Shown: positions 1-9,510, counted from the stretch's first letter. The stretch: DNA of 64,000 nt from Sphingomonas sp. AP4-R1 (GCF_013113735.1 NZ_CP053346.1:2990001-3054000); one strand, 5' to 3'. Numbers and translations are program-made. The notes: a model not told the origin generated them from the sequence alone.

Positions 1-87
1 GGCGAAAGGCGCCGGGACAGGCTGGCCGTTGTCGAAAGCAGCGGGATTGATGACTTGGTCATGACGTCAGCTCCGCGCGCCAAGTAA
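1..87 (+). other. open frame, possible 3' end of a truncated gene
   Basis: The first 28 codons of the + strand in frame 1 are open and end in TAA at 85-87. The stretch is GC-rich like the rest of the chromosome, unlike the AT-rich gene that follows. It could be the tail of a gene that begins outside the window. No family is recognisable from so few residues, so this is only a possibility. Confidence 0.2.
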
Positions 88-139
88 GGCATGTCGGGAG
101 CTGTAGGACAGAGGGATTTTTGACATCCCCTGCGAGCAA

Positions 140-1606
140 TTAGTTAATCCAAGAATCAATTACACCTTGGATATCGGTGGGCTGAAGTGCCCATCGATAG
201 GCAGGATGGACCTCCATGTCGAAGCCAAAATCGATTGTAGGGTTTATCAAAAATCGACTTTGATCGAAATTCCTTCGAACGATAGACCCATCTTCTTCTT
301 CAGCCCTAGCTTGCAAAAAATCAATCTTGTACAAAAAAGTAAGAAGCTCAATATCGGACGATGGTTTTCCGCTAGTGAAGCTGGCTGAGACGTGTTGTTT
401 GATATTTTTTATTTTTACAATAATCTGATCTCTTGAGAAAAGGAAGCTATCAGAGGTCCGTCGTTGGCGTTTTGCTGGTCTGAATTGCAATAGGACATTT
501 TGAATTTGTGGTAATTCGGATTTAAACTCGTTCACTAAGTCTTGGAGTCGTTCCTCGGAATATCGAGGGAAAGATGACTCGAGGTCGTGAGTGGTTATGA
601 TTTTGTGTCCCCGAAGGTAGGCAGCTTTCGCTGCGCCGTGAAACATTTTAATTAAATCTCGCGGCCTTGCTCTGCAAAGTGACAGCAATACCCGGTGTAT
701 AGGGGCCTTTGACCAGTGACCTTCTCCAGTGAATTTTTCTTCAATAACAAGAGACAATATATCTCGTGATATGGAGGACTGCGACATCGATTTTATTTGC
801 TGATATGTGTCCAGTTTTCCAAATGATCGAGAAATTCTATAGGCGGCGAGGCAGAGGATTTCGTGATTGGTCCAAGTAAGTTGGATTATATTTCGTTCTA
901 TTTTGTCAGTCGATTCGTCGGATGTTCTTACGAGGTAATAAACATCTGTGCGCAATGCGATTCTGCAGCGCATATTCTCATCTGCGTTTCCAAGGTCCCG
1001 AATTGCATTAAGAAGTGCTGAAATGCTGTTAATGTCAGAATTTGACGCTTTCCACCCTCGGTCAATATCGTCTATATATACAAAAATATTCATTGTCTTT
1101 GAGAAGCGATCGAAAAGTGACTTCTCTACTTGACCGGCTATTTCTGGTTTTATAAGCGATAAAAAATCAAAGATCGTAGCTGAAAGGCCTTTTGTAAGGT
1201 TGGCTGCCCAGCCAGACATAGTCTTCTCTATAGAAGACGCTCCAAGTCGTTCTGCTGCTTTTTTTGCGATGACTCGAACAATGCCCCTTTTCCAGCCTTC
1301 AATCAATCTATTGAAGTCTTGACTCTTTATTTCATGCGCGATTTCTTCGATATCTCCCGGTTGGATGAATACAGCAAGTCGTCCGCTCTCTTCATCGTCG
1401 AGATATGCTCGTCGCAGCAGTGCGCTCTTTCCAACCCCTTTATGTCCAACAAGTATTCTTATTGGTAAATCTTCGGTGAGTTTTTCGTAAGATTTGTTTG
1501 CGACGAAGTACTCTTTAAAACGCTCCTTGCGTTCCCCTTCGGCATCTTCTGCGCCGAAGAGGTTCTCAATTTCGCGGTCTGTAAAGCCGTTCTTCGATAA
1601 AGACAT
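140..1606 (-). CDS. P-loop ATPase, resembling the Sll1717 family
   Basis: The 488-residue product has a Walker A motif GHKGVGKS near residue 54, a Walker B-like strand FVYIDDID near residue 175, and a helical C-terminal half. This fits the STAND/AAA-like P-loop ATPases annotated as the Sll1717 family; the cellular role is not known to me. Base composition is strikingly AT-rich compared with every neighbour, which points to recent transfer. The ATG lies only 3 nt past the nrdB stop, and the GGAG that would serve as its ribosome-binding site overlaps the last codons of nrdB, so it is probably translated from the nrdB transcript. A short hairpin (GGGAT/ATCCC, 113-129) follows the stop. Membership of the P-loop class is firm; the exact family and any defence role are inference. 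Confidence 0.75.
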   Translation of the reverse strand: MSLSKNGFTDREIENLFGAEDAEGERKERFKEYFVANKSYEKLTEDLPIRILVGHKGVGKSALLRRAYLDDEESGRLAVFIQPGDIEEIAHEIKSQDFNRLIEGWKRGIVRVIAKKAAERLGASSIEKTMSGWAANLTKGLSATIFDFLSLIKPEIAGQVEKSLFDRFSKTMNIFVYIDDIDRGWKASNSDINSISALLNAIRDLGNADENMRCRIALRTDVYYLVRTSDESTDKIERNIIQLTWTNHEILCLAAYRISRSFGKLDTYQQIKSMSQSSISRDILSLVIEEKFTGEGHWSKAPIHRVLLSLCRARPRDLIKMFHGAAKAAYLRGHKIITTHDLESSFPRYSEERLQDLVNEFKSELPQIQNVLLQFRPAKRQRRTSDSFLFSRDQIIVKIKNIKQHVSASFTSGKPSSDIELLTFLYKIDFLQARAEEEDGSIVRRNFDQSRFLINPTIDFGFDMEVHPAYRWALQPTDIQGVIDSWIN

Positions 1607-1609
1607 CTC

Positions 1610-2662
1610 TTACTCCGCCGCCACGCCCGGGCCGAACAGGCCGCCGTCACCCGCATCCTCGTTCGCCACGGGCGCATCGACCTTTGCGGCCTTGCGACGG
1701 TCGAACGCGTCCCACACGTCGTTCCACTGGCCCTTGGTGGCGCCCTTCGAATATTCGGTCGCGCGCGTTTCGAAGAAGTTCGCATGCTCCACGCCGTTCA
1801 GCAGCGGGGCGAGCCAGGGGAGGGGATGCTCCTCGATCATGTAGATCGGCTTCAGGCCCAGCTGGCCCAGGCGCCAGTCGGCGATGAAGCGGACATATTT
1901 CTTGATGTCCTTGGGCGTCATGCCGTTGACCGGGCCCATCTCGAACACGAGATCGATGAACGCATCCTCGATGCGGACCGTCTTCTGGCACATGTCCAGA
2001 ATGTCGTCGCGCACGGACGGCGTCATGCAGTTCCGCTCCTTGCAGAAGGCGTGGAACAGGCGGACGATGCCCTCGCAATGGAGTGTCTCGTCCCGCACGG
2101 ACCAGGTGACGATCTGGCCCATGCCCTTCATCTTGTTGAAGCGCGGGAAGTTCATCAGCATCGCGAAGCTGGCGAAGAGCTGCAGCCCCTCGGTGAAGCC
2201 ACCGAACATGGCGAGCGTCTTGGCGATGTCTTCGTCCGTATCGACGCCGAACGTGCTCAGATAGTCATGCTTGTCCTTCATCTCCTTATACTGGAGGAAG
2301 GCGCTATACTCGGTCTCGGGCATGCCGATCGTATCGAGCAGGTGGCTGTAGGCCGCGATATGGACCGTCTCCATGTTGGAGAAGGCGGTCAGCATCATCT
2401 TCACCTCGGTGGGCTTGAAGACGCGGCCATATTTCTCGTGGTAGCAATCCTGCACCTCGACGTCCGCCTGCGTGAAGAAGCGGAAGATCTGCGTCAGCAG
2501 GTTGCGCTCATGATCGGTGAGCTTCTGTGCCCAGTCGCGGCAATCCTCGCCCAGCGGCACCTCTTCGGGCAGCCAGTGCAGCTGCTGCTGGCGCTTCCAG
2601 AACTCATAGGCCCACGGATATTCGAAGGGCTTGTAAACGCGGCTGGCCTGAAGAAGCGGCAT
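1610..2662 (-). CDS. nrdB: ribonucleoside-diphosphate reductase, beta subunit (class I)
   Basis: This is the radical-carrying small subunit of class I ribonucleotide reductase, which with NrdA makes dNDPs from NDPs. The 350-residue product starts MPLLQASRVYKP and carries the ferritin-like diiron motifs: the DVEVQDCYHEKY helix, the MLTAFSNMETVHIAAYSH helix (E, H ligands) and the RDETLHCEGIVRLFHAF helix (E, H ligands). An upstream ATG in frame exists, but 2662 gives the normal family N-terminus. No nrdA lies next to it: upstream are only repeats and an unrelated convergent-strand gene. The low-GC ATPase gene follows within 3 nt. A TTTTCCACA sequence at 2777-2785 resembles a DnaA box but is a single weak match. 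Confidence 0.95.
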   Translation of the reverse strand: MPLLQASRVYKPFEYPWAYEFWKRQQQLHWLPEEVPLGEDCRDWAQKLTDHERNLLTQIFRFFTQADVEVQDCYHEKYGRVFKPTEVKMMLTAFSNMETVHIAAYSHLLDTIGMPETEYSAFLQYKEMKDKHDYLSTFGVDTDEDIAKTLAMFGGFTEGLQLFASFAMLMNFPRFNKMKGMGQIVTWSVRDETLHCEGIVRLFHAFCKERNCMTPSVRDDILDMCQKTVRIEDAFIDLVFEMGPVNGMTPKDIKKYVRFIADWRLGQLGLKPIYMIEEHPLPWLAPLLNGVEHANFFETRATEYSKGATKGQWNDVWDAFDRRKAAKVDAPVANEDAGDGGLFGPGVAAE

Positions 2663-2827
2663 GACAGAAACCCTTGCGACTCGTGAGGTGAATGGTCGCC
2701 GGAACGAAACGGGAACCGGTCGATATATGGGTGAGGCTACGCCGATCCGCCACAATGTCTAGACTTGACGGGGCGCTTTTCCACAGGGGATTTTCGGGTG
2801 AATCGGGCTTGGGAGGGATGGCCGTTC

Positions 2828-2909
2828 CGTCATCCCGGCGCAGGCCGGGATCTCGATCGGAGGAGCGCCGCGCCCGCCTCGGGCAATCCCGGCCTGCACC
2901 GGGATGACG
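2828..2909. repeat. paired REP-like inverted repeat
   Basis: Two 24-nt arms at 2828-2851 and 2886-2909 are reverse complements at 23 of 24 positions. Each contains the GTCATCCCGG...CCGGGAT core seen in dispersed intergenic repeats of sphingomonads. It lies in the nrdB upstream region. Confidence 0.8.
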
Positions 2910-2945
2910 CTTGGGTGGGGCGCGTGGTGCGACGCTCTTCCGTTG

Positions 2946-3001
2946 GGTTCGAGCCTGTCGAGAACCGCGGTCAGAGAAGGGGTTCTCGACAAGCTCGAAC
3001 C
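2946..3001. repeat. paired repeat with GAGCYTGTCGA core
   Basis: Arms at 2946-2966 and 2981-3001 (21 nt each) match at 20 of 21 positions as reverse complements and are separated by 14 nt. The core GAGCYTGTCGA also appears around the GIY-YIG gene and near 57540. With the preceding repeat it fills most of the nrdB-acyltransferase gap, in which no gene is visible. Confidence 0.8.
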
Positions 3002-3198
3002 AAACGGGAGGAGAGGCGGAGAGGATAGGCGCGACAAAGCGAGCCTTTCGCGGGGCTTGTGGGGCAACGGCTTCGCAGGTGCAGCGTTGGCCGGATATGG
3101 CGACGTTTGCTGGAAATCCGGGGCGCGGAGGGCGCTCCTCAGGCGAAGACGCGCGGGCCGGCGGCGTGGGTGCGAAGACACGTGAGAAGGCGCCGGCC

Positions 3199-4242
3199 AT
3201 GCACTTCCCGCTGCTGGACGCCGGGCGTGGGCTCGCGGCATTGGTGGTGGTGGCGCATCATGTCGGCAACACGTCCGGCATGGTGATCGCCAAGCACGGC
3301 CATCTGGCGGTCGACTATTTCCTGATGCTGTCGGGCTTCGTCGTGGCGATGAGCTATGAGGGGCGGCTGCGCGGCGAGGGGGGGCGTGACGCGATGGCGT
3401 TTCGCGATTTCCTGGGGATGCGCGCCAAGCGGCTCTATCCGATGATCTTCCTCGGCGCCGCGCTGGCGACGATTGCCTTCGCGCTGGCACCCAATCCGGA
3501 TGTGCGCCCCGCGTGGATCGCGCTGCAATTCCTGCTGATCCCGGCCATGGCCTGCTGGGTGATCTTCCCGCTCAACGCGCCGCTCTGGTCGCTCTTCTAC
3601 GAGGGGATCGCCAACGTGGCGCATGGCGGCGTGATCGCCTTCGCGCGCGATCGGACGATCGCGATCGCAGTGGGCGTGCTGGGGCTGGCCGCGATGGGGA
3701 TCGCGCTGACGCATGCCGATTACAATATGGGTTTCCGGCCCGGCGAGGAATGGATCGCGCTGGTGCGGATCTTCGGCGCCTATCTGGCGGGCGTGCTGCT
3801 GTGGCGGCTGCACGCGGCCGGGCGGCTGCCGCGGATCGAGCTGCCCGCGTTCGTCGCGCCCCATGTTCCGATGGGGCTGGTGCTGGCGCCTCTGCTCGCG
3901 CCGGCGTTCGTGCCCGACAAGGCGGTGACGCTGGCGGCCCTGTTCCTGTGCTTTCCGGCGAGCCTCGTCTGCTCGCTGGTGGGGCGCGAGCGGCCGGGGA
4001 GCGTGGCGGCGTGGCTGGGTGGCATCTCCTATCCGCTCTACGCGATCCACATGCCGATCCTGCTCGGCGCGCAGGCGCTGGGGCTGGTGGAGACGCCGTT
4101 TGCGTGGCTGGTGGCAGGGCTGTTCGCCGTGGCGGCGGCGTGGGGCGTGGAGCGCTTCGTGGATGCGCCGATCCGGGGCTGGCTCAAGCAGAAAAAGCGG
4201 GGCCGTTCCGCCCGTCCGCGCGTTGTGGCCCTGCAGAGCTAG
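3199..4242 (+). CDS. acyltransferase 3 family membrane protein
   Basis: The 347-residue polytopic protein begins with the family signature LDAGRGLAALVVVAHH, which holds the conserved His of integral-membrane O-acyltransferases (OafA/YrhL type). About ten hydrophobic segments follow, with the basic motif AKRLYP after the second. Such enzymes transfer acyl groups to surface polysaccharides or other envelope molecules; the substrate here cannot be told. The ATG at 3199 has a GAGAAGG site 8 nt upstream and starts at the family N-terminus, whereas the longer frame reads through repeat sequence. The DUF2171 gene follows after 14 nt and may share the transcript. Confidence 0.85.
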   Translation: MHFPLLDAGRGLAALVVVAHHVGNTSGMVIAKHGHLAVDYFLMLSGFVVAMSYEGRLRGEGGRDAMAFRDFLGMRAKRLYPMIFLGAALATIAFALAPNPDVRPAWIALQFLLIPAMACWVIFPLNAPLWSLFYEGIANVAHGGVIAFARDRTIAIAVGVLGLAAMGIALTHADYNMGFRPGEEWIALVRIFGAYLAGVLLWRLHAAGRLPRIELPAFVAPHVPMGLVLAPLLAPAFVPDKAVTLAALFLCFPASLVCSLVGRERPGSVAAWLGGISYPLYAIHMPILLGAQALGLVETPFAWLVAGLFAVAAAWGVERFVDAPIRGWLKQKKRGRSARPRVVALQS

Positions 4243-4256
4243 AGGAGATGCAGGCG

Positions 4257-4511
4257 ATGTTCGAGAAGAGCCAGATCAAGGAGCATATGGAGGTCATCGG
4301 TGCCGATGGCGTGCATGTCGGCACGGTCGACCATCTCGACGGCGAGCGAATCAAGCTGACCAAGAAGGACAGCGGCGCCGGCTTCGAGGGCGGTACGCAT
4401 GAGGGCCATCACCATTTTATCTCGCTGGGCCTCGTGGCCGAGGTGGAGGGCGACACGGTGCGCCTGTCCGCCAACGGCGACGTGGCCGTGACGTTCGAGG
4501 AAGAGGCGTAA
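4257..4511 (+). CDS. DUF2171 family protein
   Basis: This is a small soluble protein of 84 residues, starting MFEKSQIKEHMEVIGADG, with the short beta-rich pattern of DUF2171 (a PRC-barrel-like fold), including HVGTVDHLDG and the DGERIKLTKKD strand. A His-rich turn GHHHF follows. An AGGAG at 4243-4247 is 9 nt before this ATG, while the ATG at 4248 is too close to it, so 4257 is preferred. Function is unknown; paralogues in related bacteria are often stress-linked, which is only general knowledge. A strong terminator follows. Confidence 0.8.
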   Translation: MFEKSQIKEHMEVIGADGVHVGTVDHLDGERIKLTKKDSGAGFEGGTHEGHHHFISLGLVAEVEGDTVRLSANGDVAVTFEEEA

Positions 4512-4557
4512 ACGGATCGGGTGCGGCGCCTGGTGCGTCGATGCCCGGCGTGTTGGA

Positions 4558-4590
4558 GGGGGCGGAGCCGGGTGGCTCCGCCCCCTTTCT
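4558..4590 (+). terminator. rho-independent terminator
   Basis: A perfect 12-bp stem (4558-4569 with 4574-4585, GGGGGCGGAGCC arm) with a 4-nt loop is followed by TTTCT. It ends the acyltransferase-DUF2171 transcript. The convergent gene on the minus strand ends at 4590, so the stem may serve both directions. Confidence 0.85.
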
Positions 4591-7500
4591 CATTTCGCGG
4601 CGACGGTGGCCGCAGTGGCGGGGGTGACGCCGTAGCTGGCGAACTCTTCACGCACTTTCGGGCTGGATTTCAGGGCGGCGGCGATGTCCGCATCCGACTT
4701 CGCCTTGTCGCCCTTCCGTGCCCAGGCGACGCCACGTCCATATAACGAAGCGGCGCGTCCGGGCGTCTGGGCGATCGCCTTGTCATAGTCCGCAATGGCC
4801 TCGTCGATCCGGCCGAGACGGAGCAGAACGAAGGCGCGGCTGTCGAGGATCTGGCCAGACGTCGGCAGTTTGGCGAGCGCCGCATCGCAATCGGCGAGGG
4901 CGGAGTCCAGCGCCACACCGGCGGTCGCTTTTTCCCAGCACATATTGTTCAACGCCATCGGATGGGTGGCGAGCGTACGAGCGGCCGCGAACTCCTTCTC
5001 GGCGCGGACGGCGTCCCCCATCGCCGCATAGGTTATTCCGCGCCGGGTGAGCGGCGAAAAATCCTTGGGCGCGAGCGCGGCCGCCTGGCCATAAAGCGCA
5101 ATGGCCTCCGCATAATGCTTCTCGTCCGTTTCGAGATTGCCCTTCGCGATGATGGTGTTGACCAGTTTCGGATTGAGCTTGAGCGATGCATCCAGATCGG
5201 CGCGGCGCCCGGTAAAGTCGGTCCTGTCGCGAATGTCTGAGCGATTGAGGTAGGTGTAGGCCTCCGGCTTGATCGCGAGCGCCTGATCCAGCGCGCGCAT
5301 CGCATCCGTCCTGCGGCCGATATTGTCGTAGATTCTCGCCGCGGCAACGAGGGGATAGGCATCGTCGCGCGGGAGCTTCTCGAGTGTGGCGGCTTCGGCC
5401 GCGACCAGATCCGTCTTGCCCTGCGACGCATAGATGTTGGCGCGCAGAAGGCGCAGATCGACGGGCTGAAAGCCTGCGGCGAGCGCGGTTGTGGCATCAG
5501 CCAGCGCGCCCTCCTGATCGCCTGCCGCCGCCTTTGCGCGGGCCATGACGCCGCGTGCGACGAGATTGCCGGGGTTCTTCGCGAGAACGGTCGTCAGAGA
5601 GGTGATCGCCTCCTGCGTTCTACCTGCCTGAAGCGCTATTTCGGCCAGCGCGGCGGTGGGACGATCATCGTCCGGCGCGGCCGCCTGTGCGGCCTTGAGA
5701 TCCTGCTCGGCACCGGCCTTGTCGCCTCGCTGCTCCCGGATCCCCGCGCGCGCCATCAGCGCGTTGGCGCTTCTGGGATCGAGGGCGACGGCGCGTTCGA
5801 ACGAGGCCACCGCACCATCCTTGTCACCGCGACTGGCGAGGATCGCGCCGCGCTGGAGGAAGCCGTTCACATCGGTGGGCGTGGTGGCGAGGATCGCGTC
5901 GCGCTCCGCCTCGGTCGGGAGGTAGCCCTGAGGCTTGTAGATATAGATGGCCTGATCCGCGAGATCGCGCAGCGCCTGCTGCGCGGCGGGCGCGTCCTTG
6001 GCCGGAAATTCGGGGGTGAGGCTGCGTTCGGACTTTTCGACCGTCACCACATCGTCCGCCATCCGCGTGGTGCGGACATAGGCGACGCCCGCGACGGTCT
6101 GGTTCACGTCGTCCTTGGTCTGCGTCTTTCCTCCGGTGAAACCTTTGGGAAGCAGCACCCGCTCGGTGAGCTTCGAGTAATAGGGATAAGCGACCTGGAA
6201 TGGCGCGTCCGTGTTCGGGCCGGGCTGGCGCGTGAAATCGGCGCGCCAGCCGAGCGAGGTGCCGTCGGTCTCATACCGGCCCTTGCTCCAGTCCATCTTC
6301 GCGGTGCCCTCCAGCACCAGCGTCTCCTCGCCCGTCTTGGGATCGTAGGTGGCGGTGACGTTGGTGGGATCGAGGACGTCGAAACGACCGCGCCAATATT
6401 CACGTAAAGCCCGATCGCGCGCGTCGGGGGCAAGATTGGCGAGGCCGAGACTGACGCCGAGCGCGCCATCGCCGCGTAGAATGATGCTGGCCTTGGCAGA
6501 GGCCGGTAGCGAGACGCCCTTGTGCGCGTCCAGCTCGATCGAGACGACCTCATTGGGAATGGCGAGCGGCTCCGGCATGATGCGGACGAGCGTGGCGCCG
6601 GTGGGCAGGAGCGGGAGGCCCCAGCCGAAGGACGGCGTTTCGATCCGGTCGAGGCTCGCATCCCCCGTCCGCGTGCCATCCAGCCAATAGGTCTTGCCCG
6701 CCACCTTCGCGCGGACGAGGACGTGGTTGAACAGGGCGACCATCGGCAGGCGTTGGTCCATGCCGTCGCCATAGACGGTGCTGACGGCAACCGGATCGGC
6801 CTCCACGCCCAGCTCGTGCAGGAAGCCCAGCAGCATCGCCGTCTTGGCCTTGCAGTCGCCATAGCGGCGCGACCAGGTCGTCTCGGCATCGGCGGGGGTG
6901 AGGCCGCCCACGCCCATCAGCAAGGCGACATAGCGCACGCGCTGCTGGACGAGCGCCAGCGCGGCCTCGGCGCGCGCCTTGGGATCGGCGGAAGCGGCCT
7001 TGATCTTCTCCAGTTCGTCGCGAAGCGGACCCTTGGCCGGAATGGCCGAGGCCTTCCCGTAGAGCGGAGCTTCCAGCGCGGCGGCATCGGCCCAGCCGGC
7101 GAAATCGCTGATCTCGACAAGGCGGCCGACGCGGTAGCGCAAGGGCGCGCCGGCGGGGACGGGCAACGGCTCGATATTCGACAGCGCCAGATCGACGGTG
7201 GTGAACGCGCCCTGCTTCACCGGCTTCAACGCGGGCAGGGCCGAGGTGGCGCGCACCGCCACCTTCATCGTCGAGGGCCAGCGCACGCCGATATGCGCCT
7301 GCTGGACGGGCAGCATGTTCCACGAGGCGCCGGCCTGCTCGACATGGCCGCGCAGCACGGGATCGCTCGTCTCGACCGAGAATTCGGTTTCGAGGATATC
7401 GCCCACCTCCAGCCCTTCCGGCTGGATATTGGCGGTGAGCACGCCATCAAGCGTGGCGATCTCCATATTCTGTTCGCGCCGGGCGACCGTGAAGGTCTGG

Positions 7501-7850
7501 CCCGAGGCGAGGACGTCGATCGCCTTGTCACCGCGGCGGATGACGAGCTTGTGGACGGTGAGGATGTCCGTCTCGGGATTCCAGGGCAGCGAGATGTTGC
7601 CCACGCCGAGGCCCTGCGGTGTCTGCACCTTCACCGCCGAATGCGAATAGGTGACGCGCTTGCCGGGCTCGAGCGAGATCTGCTGATCGGAGAGCAAGAT
7701 GCGGACGGCGGCTTCGTCCGGCTTGGCGGGAGCGGGCGGGACGGCGAGCGGCTTCACCCAGGATGGCGCGGGCGCGATGACGGGCTTGTCGGCGGCATGA
7801 GCGGCCTGCGCGCCGAACGAGGCGGCGAGCAGCCAGAAGGCTTTGTGCAT
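4590..7850 (-). CDS. secreted DUF3857 / transglutaminase-like protein with TPR repeats
   Basis: The 1086-residue protein has an N-terminal signal peptide (cleavage near AAHAAD, residue 20). A DUF3857 domain covers about residues 60-260 and a transglutaminase-like domain about 285-400. The cysteine-protease-like triad is visible as Cys333 (RYGDCKAKT), His376 (FNHVLV) and Asp391 (WLDGT). From about residue 640 to 1070 there are roughly ten TPR helix pairs, for example the one containing AVALDPRSANAL. The domain order matches DUF3857-transglutaminase proteins of Bacteroidetes and Proteobacteria, whose substrates are mostly unknown. It stands alone, convergent with the DUF2171 gene. Confidence 0.88.
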   Translation of the reverse strand: MHKAFWLLAASFGAQAAHAADKPVIAPAPSWVKPLAVPPAPAKPDEAAVRILLSDQQISLEPGKRVTYSHSAVKVQTPQGLGVGNISLPWNPETDILTVHKLVIRRGDKAIDVLASGQTFTVARREQNMEIATLDGVLTANIQPEGLEVGDILETEFSVETSDPVLRGHVEQAGASWNMLPVQQAHIGVRWPSTMKVAVRATSALPALKPVKQGAFTTVDLALSNIEPLPVPAGAPLRYRVGRLVEISDFAGWADAAALEAPLYGKASAIPAKGPLRDELEKIKAASADPKARAEAALALVQQRVRYVALLMGVGGLTPADAETTWSRRYGDCKAKTAMLLGFLHELGVEADPVAVSTVYGDGMDQRLPMVALFNHVLVRAKVAGKTYWLDGTRTGDASLDRIETPSFGWGLPLLPTGATLVRIMPEPLAIPNEVVSIELDAHKGVSLPASAKASIILRGDGALGVSLGLANLAPDARDRALREYWRGRFDVLDPTNVTATYDPKTGEETLVLEGTAKMDWSKGRYETDGTSLGWRADFTRQPGPNTDAPFQVAYPYYSKLTERVLLPKGFTGGKTQTKDDVNQTVAGVAYVRTTRMADDVVTVEKSERSLTPEFPAKDAPAAQQALRDLADQAIYIYKPQGYLPTEAERDAILATTPTDVNGFLQRGAILASRGDKDGAVASFERAVALDPRSANALMARAGIREQRGDKAGAEQDLKAAQAAAPDDDRPTAALAEIALQAGRTQEAITSLTTVLAKNPGNLVARGVMARAKAAAGDQEGALADATTALAAGFQPVDLRLLRANIYASQGKTDLVAAEAATLEKLPRDDAYPLVAAARIYDNIGRRTDAMRALDQALAIKPEAYTYLNRSDIRDRTDFTGRRADLDASLKLNPKLVNTIIAKGNLETDEKHYAEAIALYGQAAALAPKDFSPLTRRGITYAAMGDAVRAEKEFAAARTLATHPMALNNMCWEKATAGVALDSALADCDAALAKLPTSGQILDSRAFVLLRLGRIDEAIADYDKAIAQTPGRAASLYGRGVAWARKGDKAKSDADIAAALKSSPKVREEFASYGVTPATAATVAAK

Positions 7851-8204
7851 GTGTGTGATTTCCCCCTGGCGACGATCCTATCGCGGCCCGGGCCGCGAGC
7901 GCCAGCCCGATTGGCGGGATTTCGCCTTGGTTCGGCAACAAATTCATGGTTAAAATCGAGGGGATTTTCGGGATCCGCCGCCTGCCAGCGCCGGCCCGAC
8001 ACGATGCTTCGTTTGGCCATTGAGCGTCCGCCAAAATGGCGCCGGCAGCGACGGGAATGATCCGGGGTGAGCCGATGCGGCTTGCCGGCACGATCAGGAT
8101 TGCAGAGCTTCGGCGCGATGGGCGTCGTTGTGCGGCTGCGGGGCTCCACTGCCCGGAACGTGGGTGTTGGGTAGCGTCGTCGCCCTTTGATGGGGTGTGT
8201 TGGC
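7851..8204. other. divergent intergenic region
   Basis: This roughly 350-nt gap separates the divergent DUF3857 and PEP-CTERM genes and should hold both promoters. It contains a perfect 16-nt palindrome at 7882-7897 (CGCGGCCC and its complement). No gene or known regulatory motif was recognised. Confidence 0.5.
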
Positions 8205-9374
8205 ATGGCATACGGATGGGGACGACATCTTCGGGCGGTCGGTGCGTTGCTGGGCATGATCGGTGTGGCGGGCGCGGCCCAGGCCGTGCAGTACAGCGTC
8301 ACCGATCTGGGGGCGCTGGGTGCTTTCGGTCTCGCGAGGGTACTGAACGACAAGGGGCAGGTGGCCGGTACCATAACCACCGCCGGCGACGGGTCGCAGG
8401 CTTTCCTCTGGTCCAATGGCGTGATGACCATATTGCCGCTGCCCGGCGATCCGGGGCCGGGACGCGTCGCCCATACGGACGTATCGGGGATCAACGCGTC
8501 CGGGGCGGTGGTCGGCACCACGGTCGGCATCGGCTCCATGGGCTATCAGGGCACGTTATGGTCGGGAGGCAGTGTGACCGGCCTCGGCACACTGCCCAAC
8601 GACAATGAAAGCTATGCGGACGGGATCAACGATGCGGGCGTGATCGTGGGCGCCGTCGGCTATTTTGGCGGCCTGGAGGTCGCCACCTACGACGGGGCCT
8701 GGGCCAAATCACCGGTCCTGCCAGGAACCAGTTACACCGGCTATAATGGCCGCGGTGCGATCAACAATCGCGGCTGGTACGTCGTGAATGTCGAGCACGT
8801 CCCTCGGCCACCGGAATGCGGGTGCACCGCCGCCAGCGGAGCTTATCTTTTCAAGGATGGCGAAGTCATCAACCTCGGGCTGTTTCCCGGCCATAATTTT
8901 CTGGCGGTATCGGCGATCAACGACGATGGCATGATCACGGGCGCCGCCGACGTCGGCAACCTCGAGACGCATGCCTTTTATTACGATGACGGCGCTCTGG
9001 TGGACATGGGCGGCTTTCTGGGAGGGTATAGCAGCGCGGCGGGGATCAACAATCTCGGCCAGATCGTGGGCGCTGGCGGCAACAGCGCGTCTCACCCGTC
9101 GGCAGTCGCATTTCTCTGGGAACAGGGCGTCTATACGAATCTCAACGATCTGATCGCGCCGGACAGCGGATGGACGCTGACCGGCGCCTACGACATCAAC
9201 AATGTCGGCCAGATCGTGGGGGCAGGGATGATCGACGGGGAGCGGCGCGCTTTCCTGCTGACGCCGCTTTCGGACGTGCCGGAGCCGGCCAGTTGGGCGC
9301 TGATGCTGCTGGGATTCGGCGCGGTGGGGATGGCGATGCGGCGACAGGGAGCAGTACGCGTCGCGTTCGGCTGA
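8205..9374 (+). CDS. HAF-repeat protein with PEP-CTERM sorting signal
   Basis: The 389-residue exported protein has a signal peptide ending near AAQA. Repeated motifs of the form GINNx[15 protein letters not shown] recur every 40-60 residues, typical of HAF-type extracellular repeat proteins. The C-terminus is a PEP-CTERM tripartite tail: [14 protein letters not shown], a hydrophobic stretch, then MRRQ. Such proteins are expected to be processed by an exosortase and displayed or secreted. The ATG at 8205 has G-rich sequence upstream; an ATG at 8190 is the alternative. A candidate accessory gene for this sorting pathway lies 3.3 kb downstream, but no exosortase is in the window. Confidence 0.85.
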   Translation: MAYGWGRHLRAVGALLGMIGVAGAAQAVQYSVTDLGALGAFGLARVLNDKGQVAGTITTAGDGSQAFLWSNGVMTILPLPGDPGPGRVAHTDVSGINASGAVVGTTVGIGSMGYQGTLWSGGSVTGLGTLPNDNESYADGINDAGVIVGAVGYFGGLEVATYDGAWAKSPVLPGTSYTGYNGRGAINNRGWYVVNVEHVPRPPECGCTAASGAYLFKDGEVINLGLFPGHNFLAVSAINDDGMITGAADVGNLETHAFYYDDGALVDMGGFLGGYSSAAGINNLGQIVGAGGNSASHPSAVAFLWEQGVYTNLNDLIAPDSGWTLTGAYDINNVGQIVGAGMIDGERRAFLLTPLSDVPEPASWALMLLGFGAVGMAMRRQGAVRVAFG

Positions 9375-9387
9375 CGCGCGAGGAAAG

Positions 9388-9438
9388 GGCACGCTCCCCA
9401 AATACAGACGAGCCCGAATTGACGCTGGGGAGCGTGCC
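9388..9438. terminator. long hairpin between the PEP-CTERM gene and secA
   Basis: Perfect 13-bp arms (GGCACGCTCCCCA, 9388-9400, with 9426-9438) enclose a 25-nt loop. There is no T-run, so it may be a factor-dependent terminator for the upstream gene or a structure in the secA leader. Confidence 0.45.
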
Positions 9439-9510
9439 ACCTATCTGCCCTGCGGTTCGGATGGCCGCCGTTTCGGTGCGTGGTCGTCACTCGTGTTTCA
9501 GGGAATTCGC

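Noticed and set aside
2777..2785. Possible DnaA box upstream of nrdB
   Set aside because: A single 8/9 match (TTTTCCACA) with no second box is not enough to claim DnaA control.
2604..3490. Long minus-strand frames between nrdB and the acyltransferase gene
   Set aside because: They run through the REP-type repeats and are rich in Pro/Arg/Ser; no start site or family.
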